DNA of 64,000 nt from Sphingomonas sp. UNC305MFCol5.2. Lineage in GTDB: Bacteria; Pseudomonadota; Alphaproteobacteria; Sphingomonadales; Sphingomonadaceae. Under the pieces are notes generated by a model. The model saw nothing but the letters and a program-made list of their open reading frames with translations, was not told the DNA's origin and did not search any database. Each line of letters begins with the position of its first letter. Position 1 is the stretch's first letter. Below, one piece after another: positions 20,337 to 29,158 of the stretch. Position numbers and translations under genes: made by a program. The stretch covers positions 1-64,000 of the forward strand of contig NZ_JOOE01000005.1 of NCBI RefSeq assembly GCF_000712135.1. The letters are read 5' to 3'.

Positions 20337-20937
20337 GGAGCGCTTCCTCCCACATCCGCTCGATCTGCGCGAGCTGCGTGTCGAGCCCGGCGTGGGTGCG
20401 GCCGAGCGCAGTCTCGATCACGCAATCCTGCCCCGCGAGCAGTGGATCGGCCTCGACGCTCAGCCCGCTGCGCCCGTCCAGTCGTTCGCGGGCCGCCTCG
20501 ATCGCACCCGGCGCGACGCGCACCACAGCCATGGTATCCGGCGCGAGCTGCGCCGCGGCACGCTCGGCGAGCCCCGCCACCATCGTCCCGTCGCCCAGTT
20601 CGCCGGCGATCCGCCGGACCACCTCGAGCGCGAGGCGGGCAATGTCCTTCTGCCGCTCGCGCTGCAATTCGCCGTCGCGCAGCGCGATCCGGAACAACTC
20701 GGCCTGCCGCTCGCTCTCCGCCGCGGCGAGTCCTTCGGCGCGCCCCGCCGCGAATCCCTCTGCCCGCGCCGCCTCGCGCGCGGCATCGATCGTCTCGCCG
20801 GTTCCCGCCCGGATCCGCCCCGCCTCGGCGAGCAAAGCCAGCGCATCCTGCATCCGGCCGACATCGTCCGCAGACACGAGGGGGTCGTCGGTGAGCGCGG
20901 TCGCCAGCCGATCGGCGTGAAGCACGAGGAAGCTCAT
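20329..20937 (-). CDS. sctL: T3SS ATPase regulator SctL
   Basis: 202 residues. Begins MSFLVLHADRLATALTDDPLVSADD, has a central helical coiled coil rich in Ala/Glu/Arg (AAREAARAEGFAAGRAEGLAAAESERQAEL) and a C-terminal V-ATPase E/FliH-like domain (LSVEADPLLAGQDCVIETALGRTHAGLDTQL). It links SctN to the sorting platform. The longer reading frame upstream runs through sctK and is not used; ATG 20937 overlaps the sctK stop by 4 bp. Confidence 0.9.
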   Translation of the reverse strand: MSFLVLHADRLATALTDDPLVSADDVGRMQDALALLAEAGRIRAGTGETIDAAREAARAEGFAAGRAEGLAAAESERQAELFRIALRDGELQRERQKDIARLALEVVRRIAGELGDGTMVAGLAERAAAQLAPDTMAVVRVAPGAIEAARERLDGRSGLSVEADPLLAGQDCVIETALGRTHAGLDTQLAQIERMWEEALHG

Positions 20938-21452
20938 GCGTGCGCCGCCTCGACCGCCGCGGCAACGAAAGTGTCGAGCGCCTCGCGCGGACACGACAGC
21001 GCCAGATGATCCGCGCGCCACGGCAGATAGCCGCGCAGCGGCATCGGCAGCTGCTCGCGCAGCAGCGAGAAGCCGTAGATCTCGAGCTCGTCCGGCTCGA
21101 GCCGGCGCGCGGGCGCCGCGGGCATCGCAGGGATGGTCTCGATCGCCCAGTCGAGCAGGTCCTCGCCCGCAACCTCGGCAAGCCCGCCCAGCCATGCACC
21201 GTCGATCGAGCCCGCCAGCGCGTCGCCCATCCACAGCAAAGCGACTCGCAGCGCGAGCTTGTGCTGCGCCGCTGCCGGCAGACGGAGCCAGCCGGGTGCG
21301 CTCGGCAGATCGGTGAAGCACGCCACGGGATCCTCGCACCCGTTCAGATGCTTCAGCAACAGGGCCGCCCGGCGATATCCCGGCCCGCCCTCGACCGCGA
21401 CGAGATCGTTGCCGATCGCCGCCAGCGTCGCGCGTTGTTCGGCCGCCCTCAT
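20934..21452 (-). CDS. sctK: T3SS sorting-platform adaptor SctK
   Basis: 172 residues, between sctJ and sctL with 4-bp overlaps on both sides, the usual SctK position. Features include the ELEIYGFSLLREQLPMPLRGYLPWRADHLALS segment and a helical Ala/Leu-rich body. SctK (YscK/MxiK/HrpD-like) connects SctD to SctQ. The family is poorly conserved, so the call rests on position, size and general pattern. Confidence 0.75.
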   Translation of the reverse strand: MRAAEQRATLAAIGNDLVAVEGGPGYRRAALLLKHLNGCEDPVACFTDLPSAPGWLRLPAAAQHKLALRVALLWMGDALAGSIDGAWLGGLAEVAGEDLLDWAIETIPAMPAAPARRLEPDELEIYGFSLLREQLPMPLRGYLPWRADHLALSCPREALDTFVAAAVEAAHA

Positions 21453-22198
21453 GCACCGCCCTCGCGCCGCGCGACGGACGCGCGCCGCTGCTGCCAGCGC
21501 CGCAGGCTCGGATACCCGAGCGCCGCGATCAGCAGCAGGAGGCCGGCGATCCCCACACCGACCAGATTGGCGTTGAGCATTTCCCCGCCATCCTTGCGCG
21601 CGACGGTCGGCAAGGGTTGCGCCGGGAAGGTCTCGACCGAGACATTCTCATATTTGAGGCCCTGCACCGAATTGACGATCAGCGCCTTCACCTTGCCGAT
21701 CTGGGTGTCGATATTGGTACCCGGGCGATATTTGATGAACACCGATGCCGAAGCGGGCTGCCCCGTCTCGGCGAGCGGCTGCGTGTCGGGCAGCACGAGA
21801 TGGACACGCGCCTGCACAACGCCGTCGATTTCCGAGATGGTGTGCGACAACTCCTGGCTCATGCCATAAACCAGCCGTGCCTTCTCCTCGGTGGGCGAGG
21901 AAACCAGCCCTTCGCGCTTGAACACTGTCCCCAGCGAGGCGAATTCCTCGCGCGGATAGCCCTGCGAGTGGAGCACCTCGACCGCCCGGCTGAAATCGCC
22001 CTTGTCGGTCTGCAGCATCCAGCCGGCCTCGCCCTTCTCCTGCTTGGTGGCGTTGATCCCGGCGCTTTGCAGCACCGCGATCATCTCGTTCGCCTGCGTC
22101 TCGGTGAGCTTCGAGTAGAGCTCCGCCCGCCCGCAAGCGGCGAGCAGCAGGCAGAGCCCGATCAGTGCCGGGCGCATCCTTCGGGCAGACATGCCCAT
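21449..22198 (-). CDS. sctJ: T3SS inner-membrane ring lipoprotein SctJ
   Basis: 249 residues. Lipoprotein signal peptide with lipobox LLAAC, then the YscJ/FliF ring-building region (ELYSKLTETQANEMIAVLQ to YPREEFASLG) and the second RBM domain (GVVQARVHLVLPDTQPLA, ASVFIKYRPG). A C-terminal membrane segment (ANLVGVGIAGLLLLIAALGYP) anchors it. Forms the inner ring of the basal body with SctD. Located 36 bp after sctI. Confidence 0.96.
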   Translation of the reverse strand: MGMSARRMRPALIGLCLLLAACGRAELYSKLTETQANEMIAVLQSAGINATKQEKGEAGWMLQTDKGDFSRAVEVLHSQGYPREEFASLGTVFKREGLVSSPTEEKARLVYGMSQELSHTISEIDGVVQARVHLVLPDTQPLAETGQPASASVFIKYRPGTNIDTQIGKVKALIVNSVQGLKYENVSVETFPAQPLPTVARKDGGEMLNANLVGVGIAGLLLLIAALGYPSLRRWQQRRASVARREGGA

Positions 22199-22234
22199 AT
22201 CAATTCTCCACGCGTGAGGCCTCCAGGACAGGCC

Positions 22235-22630
22235 TCACGATTGCTGCCGGAACAGCTGCTGGATGCCGTCCGAGGTGCGGTTCGCGATGTTCGAGGTGAG
22301 CTGGCAGTGGAACATGAACTCGTGGCACTTCATGGTCAGATCGACCACTTCGCCCGGAGTCATCTCCGAACCGCTGGCTTGCGCGGCCCTGGCATATTCG
22401 GACACGCTCTTCGCCTCGCCGTTCACCCGCTCGATCTGGCTGAACATCGCCTGCATCGCCGGCCCGAGCGCGTCCGCGCCGCCGACGCCACCATTCCCCA
22501 TCGCCGATAGCGAGCCCTGGAAGCTGGTGATATCGGACACGGAAGCGTTCGGCCCCGCCTGAACAATGTCGGGCGGCGTGGGGGCGAAGGCGGAACTCGC
22601 CATGGCCCCAGCAATGGCTTCGATCGACAT
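22235..22630 (-). CDS. sctI: T3SS inner rod protein SctI
   Basis: 131 residues. The C-terminal 40 residues (TPGEVVDLTMKCHEFMFHCQLTSNIANRTSDGIQQLFRQQS) match the conserved YscI/HrpB helix. The N-terminal part is Gly/Ser/Ala-rich and has no signal peptide, as expected for an early T3SS substrate. It forms the rod/needle-adapter under the needle. Lies 11 bp after sctF. Confidence 0.85.
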   Translation of the reverse strand: MSIEAIAGAMASSAFAPTPPDIVQAGPNASVSDITSFQGSLSAMGNGGVGGADALGPAMQAMFSQIERVNGEAKSVSEYARAAQASGSEMTPGEVVDLTMKCHEFMFHCQLTSNIANRTSDGIQQLFRQQS

Positions 22631-22641
22631 GATCGCCTCCG

Positions 22642-22953
22642 TCAGTTCTTGCGGGCCATCGTCTCGAGCGCCTTGCCGACGCTGTCGATCGAGCTCGACG
22701 AGCTGTTCGCCATGAACGACATCCGCATCGATTCTGCAGTCAGCTTGACGATCTGCGAGGGATTGTCGCTGCCGTTATTGCCCACTTCGTTCGACATCGC
22801 CTCGATCCGCGTCGCCTGCTTGTCGAGCGTCTGGCCCCACGAATCCGCCAGTGCCTCGAACCAGGTACCGGGCGCCGAGCCCTTGTTCATCTTGTTGCCG
22901 GTCAACGGCGAGAGCGAGATGTTGGTAAGGCCCGTGGTGATGGTATTCGACAT
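22642..22953 (-). CDS. sctF: T3SS needle subunit SctF-like protein
   Basis: 103 residues, small and Ser/Asn-rich, without signal peptide and sitting between sctD and sctI, where needle genes are found. Helix 1 (TWFEALADSWGQTLDKQATRIEAMSNEV), a central turn GNNGSDNPSQ (needle proteins usually have a P-x-x-P or similar loop) and helix 2 (IVKLTAESMRMSFMANSSSSSIDSVGKALETMARK) give the helical hairpin of needle proteins. Slightly longer than the usual 80-85 residues because of a 25-residue N-terminal arm. The same hairpin recurs at the end of the protein at 34547-35173. Confidence 0.78.
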   Translation of the reverse strand: MSNTITTGLTNISLSPLTGNKMNKGSAPGTWFEALADSWGQTLDKQATRIEAMSNEVGNNGSDNPSQIVKLTAESMRMSFMANSSSSSIDSVGKALETMARKN

Positions 22954-22980
22954 GATCCTACTCCTTCACACTACAGATGG

Positions 22981-24099
22981 TCAGAACTTCAATTGCGTCT
23001 CGCGGCCGTTCTTCTCGAAGAACACCGTGTCTCCCTGTATGGCGATGAGGCGGTGGCCGCTCGGCATGATCGCGCCGGAGAAATAGCGCGCGCCGTCGAC
23101 GGTCTGGATATAAGCAGGGTCCCCGGAGACGACGGTGGAGACCTTTTTGGTCGCGTCGGCGATCGTGCGGATCGGAGTGTCGTCCCTCGGCGGCAGATCG
23201 TCGCGGAAGACGAGGCGACCGAGCTGCCTGACGTCGGTGCGGATCGCCTGGGCGAGCTTGAGGCGCTGATCGTCGGTGAGTCGCGTGACGCGCAGCTCCA
23301 CACCGGTGCGCGAGATCGGCCTGCCCATCGCCTGCAGGCCGTGAATGCGGGCAACGTCCGCCGCGGCCTGGGCGAGCTCGGCGCTGGTCTGGACGTTGAT
23401 CGCGGCATCGATCCCGTGATCGCGCAACGCCTCCTGCGCCTTCAGCCGCTCGGCATCGCTCGAGACGACGCCACTGACGATCACGCCGCCCGTCGCCGCG
23501 TCGTTTGCGGTGGTCAGCGGCGCAAGGCCCGCGGAATCGAGGACATGATCGGCACGCGCCGCCGAATCGCCGCGCAGGCCAAGCGCGTCCATCGTAGGCA
23601 CCGCCAGCGCCGCGCCCGCCGCCAGCGTCGCCACCGCACCCACTGCCATCGCCCGCCTGCGCGTGAACCAGCCGCTGACCTGCTCGCTCGCCTTGCCCAG
23701 CAGCGCCATCGCCTCGTCCTGCGCGGAAGGCGGGGGCAGCGGCGGCGCGGGCGTACTGTCCGCGATGCCGCTCGCTTCGGCCCAGCGCGCGCTTTCGGGA
23801 TCGCCCCAGGCGAGCGCGACGCCGCCGATCGAGAAGGGAACGTACGCCGGAAGGATCGCGGTCTGCCCCTCGCCCAGATGCGAGCCGAGCAGCAACGCCT
23901 CTCCGCTCAGCACCGTGATCTGCGCTCCGCCCTCGCCGCCAATCTGCAGGTCGACGGCGACGCCTTTGGTCGCGGGATCGCGGATGACGACATCCTGCCA
24001 GAACTGATGGCCGATCGACACGGTTCCGCTCGCCGGCAATTGCTTCTCGGTGCCGGCAAGCCGGCCGTTGAGCACGCGAAGAACGGAAGCATCGATCAT
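22981..24099 (-). CDS. sctD: T3SS inner-membrane ring protein SctD
   Basis: 372 residues. The N-terminal cytoplasmic part (1-100) has an FHA-like fold pattern (LRVLNGRLAGTEKQLPASGTVSIGHQF...VVIRD). After a Pro-rich linker one membrane segment follows (MAVGAVATLAAGAALAVPTM, near 150-170), then periplasmic BON/ring-building repeats including VIVSGVVSSDAERLKAQEAL. This is the YscD/PrgH topology. Overlaps sctC by 4 bp. Confidence 0.92.
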   Translation of the reverse strand: MIDASVLRVLNGRLAGTEKQLPASGTVSIGHQFWQDVVIRDPATKGVAVDLQIGGEGGAQITVLSGEALLLGSHLGEGQTAILPAYVPFSIGGVALAWGDPESARWAEASGIADSTPAPPLPPPSAQDEAMALLGKASEQVSGWFTRRRAMAVGAVATLAAGAALAVPTMDALGLRGDSAARADHVLDSAGLAPLTTANDAATGGVIVSGVVSSDAERLKAQEALRDHGIDAAINVQTSAELAQAAADVARIHGLQAMGRPISRTGVELRVTRLTDDQRLKLAQAIRTDVRQLGRLVFRDDLPPRDDTPIRTIADATKKVSTVVSGDPAYIQTVDGARYFSGAIMPSGHRLIAIQGDTVFFEKNGRETQLKF

Positions 24100-25979
24100 T
24101 GCGTCAGGGTTCCGCTGGACGGGACCGGGATCTTCGCCGGCGGCTGGTTGGCCGCAGGCGTAGGCGCGCCGGGCGCCATCGCGGTGGCGCGCGAAGCGAG
24201 GGGCACCAGCCGCGGCGTGATCAGGAACAGCCGCTCGGTATGACCACGCTGCTTCGTGCGGAACTTGAACAGCTCGCCGAGCAGCGGGATGTCGCCGAGC
24301 AGCGGCACCTTGGTCTCGTCATTGATGTCGGCATCGATCGTCATGCCGCCGAGCAACAGACTCTCGCCGTCGAGCACCATGCCCTGCGTGGCGACGCTGG
24401 CACGGTCGACCACGGGTATGTTCTCGACCATCGAATCCGGGCTGATGCTGCCGTCCTCGATATTGACGAGCATGCGGATCCGCGTCTGGTCGTGGTCGCG
24501 GAAGACGTGCGGATTGACGCGCAGCACGGTGCCCGCGGTCACGTTGAACAGATCGACTTCCTCGCGCCCCGCCACGCGGACGTAGAAGGTCCGCGTCCGA
24601 TCGAACACCGCCTCGACGTTGGACAAAGTCATCACCTGCGGACGCGACACGATGCGCGCCGCGCCCTTGTTCTCGAGCGCGGTTACGCGGCCGAGGAACT
24701 CGCGCTGGCTGCCGATGATCGTCGAAATCGTCCCGCCCGCCCCCGAAGGCGTGATGTTGCTGACATTGTCGCGCCGGCTCATGCCGGGTATCCGCTGCAG
24801 ACGGCCGTCGCTATCGGCATTGCCATTCCCGAACAGCGCGCCGAAGCCGCCGCTGCCGAAGCGCCAATTGATGCCGAGCTTGCGCAGCTTGTCGACGTTG
24901 ATGTCGATGATCGTCGCTTCGAGCTCGACGATCTGCGGCTCGACGTCGAGCGCGCGGATCAGCGAGTCGTATGCCGCCATCCGCTCGGGGACATCGCGCA
25001 CGACGATCGCATTGAGATAGGCGCTCGGCTCGATCCGAACTATGTCCTGCGAGAGCGGGGCGGCGAGGCCCATGCCGTCGCCGCCGCCCAGCACTTCGGT
25101 CGCGGCATAATTGCCGCCGCCGATCGGGACCTGCGATCCTTCCGCCGGAACCGAGTCCAGCCCCTGCCCCTTGAGCCGTGGCTGGCTTTGCCGAACGAGG
25201 CGCGCACCGAGCGACGGCACGATCGCGCTGCCGCCGGGCTTCTGATCAAGGACGAGATTCTGGAGGATCGACGCCAGTCCCGGGACGCGAGTCTCGCGTC
25301 CGCCCGCAGTGATCAGCGTATCCTCGGCACGGGCATAGCGCAGGTAGAAGACGCGGAATTCGATCGGCTGGCTGATCGGCCCGCGCGGCGCATCGTAATA
25401 GCCGCCGCGTCCGCCGCCGGGATAGGCGCCGCCCGGCGCGGCCGGTGCACCATCGGCGAGACTGCCCTCACCGCGCGCCATTCCAGAGACCTGCTCGATG
25501 AAGCGCGGCGTGCCGCTGACGACGAGCCCGTCGGTGGTGACGCGCAGCAGATTGCGCTGATCGGGCAGCCGCTGCGCCCGCGCCTGCCGCGCGACGCGCT
25601 CGGCGGAGGCACGGTCGAGCGGCAGGTTCTGCACGCCGAGCTCGGTCGGGGCGTACACATAGATCGCCGCGCCGTCATAATAAGAGATCAGGTTGAAGGC
25701 CTTGGCGATGTCGCCGTAGATCTTCTCGACGCTCCCCTGGAACACGCCGTTGACCGTGCCGGTCAGCTTGGCGCTCGGCACCACCGGGCGCCCCACCTTT
25801 CCGAACAGGTCGCGCAGGAACGCCGCGATCGGCTGGTCGCGTGCGACGATCGAGACCTGGTTGCGGTTCTGCGCCGGCGGCGTCTGCGCGCCGGCGGCAA
25901 GCGGCACCGGCAGCATGGCCGCGAGAGCCAACAGCATCGACGGGTTTTTATAAAGCTTCAAACAGCCCTCCGTTGTCAT
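24096..25979 (-). CDS. sctC: T3SS outer-membrane secretin SctC
   Basis: 627 residues with a signal peptide (LYKNPSMLLALAAMLPVPLAAGAQ). N0/N1-type domains at about 40-180 include VSIVARDQPIAAFLRDLFGK. The secretin beta-domain includes VELEATIIDINVDKLRKLGINWRFG, the STIIGSQREFLGRVTALENKGAARIVSRPQVMTL region and the conserved end VPLLGDIPLLGELFKFRTKQR. A Gly/Tyr-rich insertion near 180-195 is unusual. The presence of a secretin shows that this system is non-flagellar. ATGA overlap with sctV. Confidence 0.95.
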   Translation of the reverse strand: MTTEGCLKLYKNPSMLLALAAMLPVPLAAGAQTPPAQNRNQVSIVARDQPIAAFLRDLFGKVGRPVVPSAKLTGTVNGVFQGSVEKIYGDIAKAFNLISYYDGAAIYVYAPTELGVQNLPLDRASAERVARQARAQRLPDQRNLLRVTTDGLVVSGTPRFIEQVSGMARGEGSLADGAPAAPGGAYPGGGRGGYYDAPRGPISQPIEFRVFYLRYARAEDTLITAGGRETRVPGLASILQNLVLDQKPGGSAIVPSLGARLVRQSQPRLKGQGLDSVPAEGSQVPIGGGNYAATEVLGGGDGMGLAAPLSQDIVRIEPSAYLNAIVVRDVPERMAAYDSLIRALDVEPQIVELEATIIDINVDKLRKLGINWRFGSGGFGALFGNGNADSDGRLQRIPGMSRRDNVSNITPSGAGGTISTIIGSQREFLGRVTALENKGAARIVSRPQVMTLSNVEAVFDRTRTFYVRVAGREEVDLFNVTAGTVLRVNPHVFRDHDQTRIRMLVNIEDGSISPDSMVENIPVVDRASVATQGMVLDGESLLLGGMTIDADINDETKVPLLGDIPLLGELFKFRTKQRGHTERLFLITPRLVPLASRATAMAPGAPTPAANQPPAKIPVPSSGTLTQ

Positions 25980-27964
25980 TCCGCCGCGAGCGCGGCCTGC
26001 GTCTCTTCCGCCAAAGCCCCTGGCGGAAGACCGATCTGACCGACCATTTCGACGGAAATGGTCGGCGAGAGTTCGTTGAAGGCGAGCACGGGCAGCTCGA
26101 ACAGATCGGGTTCGATCAGTTTGCGGATCGAACGGCGCACCTCGAACGACGTGACCAGCGCATTGGCGCCGGTTTCCGCCGCGGTGCGGCCGATCGTCGC
26201 GACCAGCTCGCGCGCAACCTCGGGCTTGACTGCGAGCCGCTCGACTCCGTCGACCATGCGCGTGGCCTCGCGCACCAAAGTCTCGAGTTCCGGCGTCACC
26301 ACCAGCGCGCGAATGCCCGCGCCCTGCCCGACCGCGTCGAGCAGATAGCGCTTGAGCGAAATGCGCGTGAGATCGGCGATACGCGCGATTTCACGCTCCT
26401 GATTGGCCGCGTCGGTGAGGCCTTCGAGCACGTCGCGCATGTTGCGGAGCGGGACCTCTTCCTCGGCCAGCCGGCGCAGCACCTCGGCGATCCGCGCGGC
26501 CGGAACCGCGCGCACCGCTTCCTTGACCACTTCGGGATAATCGTCGCCGACCCGGTTGAGCAGCCCCACCGCCTCCTGCACACCGAGGAAGCGCGGCAGG
26601 CTGCGACGGATCAGCGCCTCGACTTCGCGGACCAGGGTCTCGGCATCGCTCCCCTCGCCCGCGCCGACCGAAAGCTCGAACGCAAGCAGCCGCCACGCGC
26701 GCGGACCTTCAGGAGCGAGAAAATGAATAGCCAGCCGCGGCAAAGGCACCCCGCTGCGATATTGCAGCCGTTCGAGCATCGCGATGAGCCCGGCGGAAAG
26801 CGCCGCCTCTTCGTCGACCGGCGGCTGCGGACCCGAGATCTGGAGCAGCAGTGGCACCACGGCCTTGGGTGCCTCGGGCTCGGCGAGCAACGTCACCGGT
26901 CGGGGCGCCTCGCGCCCGCCGGTGAGGAGCTTTCGCATCGGCCCCGAGTGCCGAACCATATGTGGCTTGAGCCGCGGGTGCATCGCCGCGCCCGAAAACA
27001 AGGCCACGAAACCCAGCGCGATGAACACCGCGGCGGGGAAGCCGGGGATCAGCGCCATCAGGAAGCAGATCCCGCCGACCGCGAGCAGCACGCGCGGATT
27101 GGCGACGAGCTGGCGGTGCATCGCCTGCCCGAGATTGGAATCATTCTCCTCATCGGTCGAGCGTGTGACCATCAGGCCCGCGGCCATCGCACCGAGCAAT
27201 GCCGGGATCTGCGCGACGAGGCCCTCGCCGATCGTCAGGATCGAATATTTGGAAGTCGCCGCGCTGATCTCCATGCCCTGCTGCATGACACCGATGGCGA
27301 GGCCGCCGATCAGATTGACGATGACGATCACGACCGATGCGATCGCGTCGCCCTTCACGAACTTCATCGCGCCGTCGAGGCTGCCGTGGAGCTTGCTCTC
27401 GAGCTCGAGCGTGCGGCGGCGGCGGCGCGCCTCGTCCTTGTCGATCAGCCCGGAGCGCAGGTCGCTGTCGATCGAGAGCTGCTTGCCCGGCATCGAATCG
27501 AGGCTGAACCGCGCCGCGACTTCGGCGACGCGCTCGGCGCCCTTGGCGATGACGATGAACTGGACGATCGTGATGATCAGGAACACCACCAGCCCGACGA
27601 CGATGTTGCCGCCGGCGACCATCGTGCCGAAGGTCTGGATGATGTGCCCAGCATGCCCCTCGACGAGGATCATTCGCGTCGTCGCGATGGACAGCGCCAG
27701 CCGGAACAGCGTCGAGATCAGCAGGATCGAGGGGAAGGACGAGAAATCGAGCGGGCCGCGGATGTAGAGCGTTGTGAGCAGCAGCATCACCCCAAAGGTG
27801 ATGTTGACGCCCACCAGCATGTCGATGATCAAGGTCGGGAGCGGCAGGATCATCAGCCCGACGATCGCGACCACGCCGACGATGAGGAACAGGTCCGCGA
27901 TGCGCGCCGAGAGCGGCTGCGGCTTGGCCGCATTGCTGCTGGCGAGATACCGCTCGACGCTCAT
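25976..27964 (-). CDS. sctV: T3SS export gate protein SctV
   Basis: 662 residues, FHIPEP family. Eight N-terminal membrane segments are visible, with the conserved cytoplasmic loop between them (VIAKGAERVAEVAARFSLDSMPGKQLSID and the LHGSLDGAMKFVKGDAIA stretch). The C-terminal half forms the nonameric ring that receives substrate-chaperone complexes. Core part of the export gate, working with SctRSTU. Begins 8 bp after the transglycosylase stop codon. Confidence 0.96.
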   Translation of the reverse strand: MSVERYLASSNAAKPQPLSARIADLFLIVGVVAIVGLMILPLPTLIIDMLVGVNITFGVMLLLTTLYIRGPLDFSSFPSILLISTLFRLALSIATTRMILVEGHAGHIIQTFGTMVAGGNIVVGLVVFLIITIVQFIVIAKGAERVAEVAARFSLDSMPGKQLSIDSDLRSGLIDKDEARRRRRTLELESKLHGSLDGAMKFVKGDAIASVVIVIVNLIGGLAIGVMQQGMEISAATSKYSILTIGEGLVAQIPALLGAMAAGLMVTRSTDEENDSNLGQAMHRQLVANPRVLLAVGGICFLMALIPGFPAAVFIALGFVALFSGAAMHPRLKPHMVRHSGPMRKLLTGGREAPRPVTLLAEPEAPKAVVPLLLQISGPQPPVDEEAALSAGLIAMLERLQYRSGVPLPRLAIHFLAPEGPRAWRLLAFELSVGAGEGSDAETLVREVEALIRRSLPRFLGVQEAVGLLNRVGDDYPEVVKEAVRAVPAARIAEVLRRLAEEEVPLRNMRDVLEGLTDAANQEREIARIADLTRISLKRYLLDAVGQGAGIRALVVTPELETLVREATRMVDGVERLAVKPEVARELVATIGRTAAETGANALVTSFEVRRSIRKLIEPDLFELPVLAFNELSPTISVEMVGQIGLPPGALAEETQAALAAE

Positions 27965-27972
27965 CGCGGGCC

Positions 27973-28671
27973 TCAGCGCGCCCCGCCGCGTTGCGCGGCC
28001 TGGTAGCCGCCTACGACCTTGCGGACATAGGCCTGCGTCTCGCGATAGCGCGGCACTTTCCGGCCAGCCTTGATCACCGCGCCGGGGCCCGCGTTATAGG
28101 CGGCGACCACCAGCGGCACGTTGTTGCCAAGCTGGCCTTGCAGCTGCTTCAGATACTTGGCGCCGGTGTGCATCGCGAGCACGGGGTCGTCGAGCAAGGC
28201 ATCCGGATTTCGGACGCCAAGACCGCGCGCAGTGGCCGGCATCACTTGCATCAGCCCCAACGCGCCCTTGTTCGACACTGCCCGCTGGCGGCCGGCGGAC
28301 TCGGCGTTGACCATCGAAGCGAGCAGATGCGGATTGATGCGGTACCGATATGCGACCGAGGTGATCAGCGCGTCATTGGCACCGCCACCGCGGGTGCGCA
28401 CCGCCCGAGTCGCCAAAGCGAGCCGCTTCTGGAACCCCGGCATGCTCACGCTCACCGAGCTGCGTTCCGGAAGGACGACCGCCTCGGGTTCGGCGCGGGG
28501 AGCCTCCGCAGCCGATGGGCCGCAGAAACGCAGTGCCTCGGTATATCGCGTGCCGATCGCCGCAGCGCCGCAATTGCCCGCCTGTGCGGGAATTGCTGCC
28601 ACGGCGGCACCCCCGAACGCAACGAGCTTCAACGCGAAGCCGAGCGACGAGAAAGAGCCTGAAAAGCGCAT
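27973..28671 (-). CDS. T3SS-associated lytic transglycosylase (IagB/HpaH type)
   Basis: 232 residues from ATG 28671, which has GGGAGG 7 bp upstream; the frame extends further but lacks a better start. A signal peptide (LGFALKLVAFGGAAVAAIPAQAG) precedes an SLT domain: HLLASMVNAESAGRQRAVSNKGALGLMQVMPATARGLG carries the catalytic Glu and the GLMQ motif, and VPLVVAAYNAGPGAV is the closing motif. Such enzymes open peptidoglycan for T3SS assembly. First gene of the minus-strand structural operon. Confidence 0.93.
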   Translation of the reverse strand: MRFSGSFSSLGFALKLVAFGGAAVAAIPAQAGNCGAAAIGTRYTEALRFCGPSAAEAPRAEPEAVVLPERSSVSVSMPGFQKRLALATRAVRTRGGGANDALITSVAYRYRINPHLLASMVNAESAGRQRAVSNKGALGLMQVMPATARGLGVRNPDALLDDPVLAMHTGAKYLKQLQGQLGNNVPLVVAAYNAGPGAVIKAGRKVPRYRETQAYVRKVVGGYQAAQRGGAR

Positions 28672-29158
28672 ACACGACCTCCCTGCAAGCCCGTGGAAGG
28701 GCGTTGCTGACGATCGTCTGGCTCGCATTGGGTCCTGCGATCCGGACCTTGATCCGGCCAATAAAGGCTACGCCGATCACTCGTCGCATGGCACCCCCCG
28801 ATTTCGTCAAGTCATCGCGGATTCTGACCGATCCATCCCGGCCAAATGGCGCTTCACCGCGAACCCAGCATTCGTATCGCAAGCGAAACAGCCTGCGGAA
28901 TGCCGTGCTGATCCAAGTGATTCGAGGTGGTTTAATTACCAAATTACTTCGCTTTAGTGACGATACTGCACATGTTCGGCGAGTTGACCCTCGCTCCGGC
29001 TTTTGAGAAATAGGCTTTAGTTTGGCACGCAACAGGGTCCTGCGCTCCAACCACGAAACATAGCTGCCGCGCCTCTGTCGGGCGTGGTCTGCGAACGCAT
29101 CCGGCGCTCTCCTCTCGTCCGTCGTTCGGGCGGGGCTCGAGTATGGCTGGAGGCGCGA
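28672..29158. promoter_or_regulatory. Divergent promoter region of the two T3SS structural operons
   Basis: 487 bp between the transglycosylase and sctU genes with no convincing gene. An AT-rich core at about 28915-28965 contains TGGTTTAATTACCA-like dyad symmetry and is the most promoter-like part. The 18-bp palindrome of the substrate genes does not occur here; only a partial CGAGTATGG at 29138-29146, which lacks the left half and is too close to sctU. The structural operons may therefore be controlled differently from the substrate genes. Confidence 0.5.

Noticed and set aside
24099..28006. Long plus-strand open frames opposite sctC and sctV
   Set aside because: Mirror images of clearly conserved T3SS genes, with low-complexity Arg/Asp/Ala-rich translations.
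29019..29042. TGGCACG as a sigma-54 promoter upstream of sctU
   Set aside because: The -12 element (TTGC at the right spacing) is missing.
29138..29146. CGAGTATGG before sctU as a sixth regulon site
   Set aside because: Only the right half matches, the left half reads GGCGGG, and it lies 12 bp before the start codon, unlike the 52-60 bp of the other sites.
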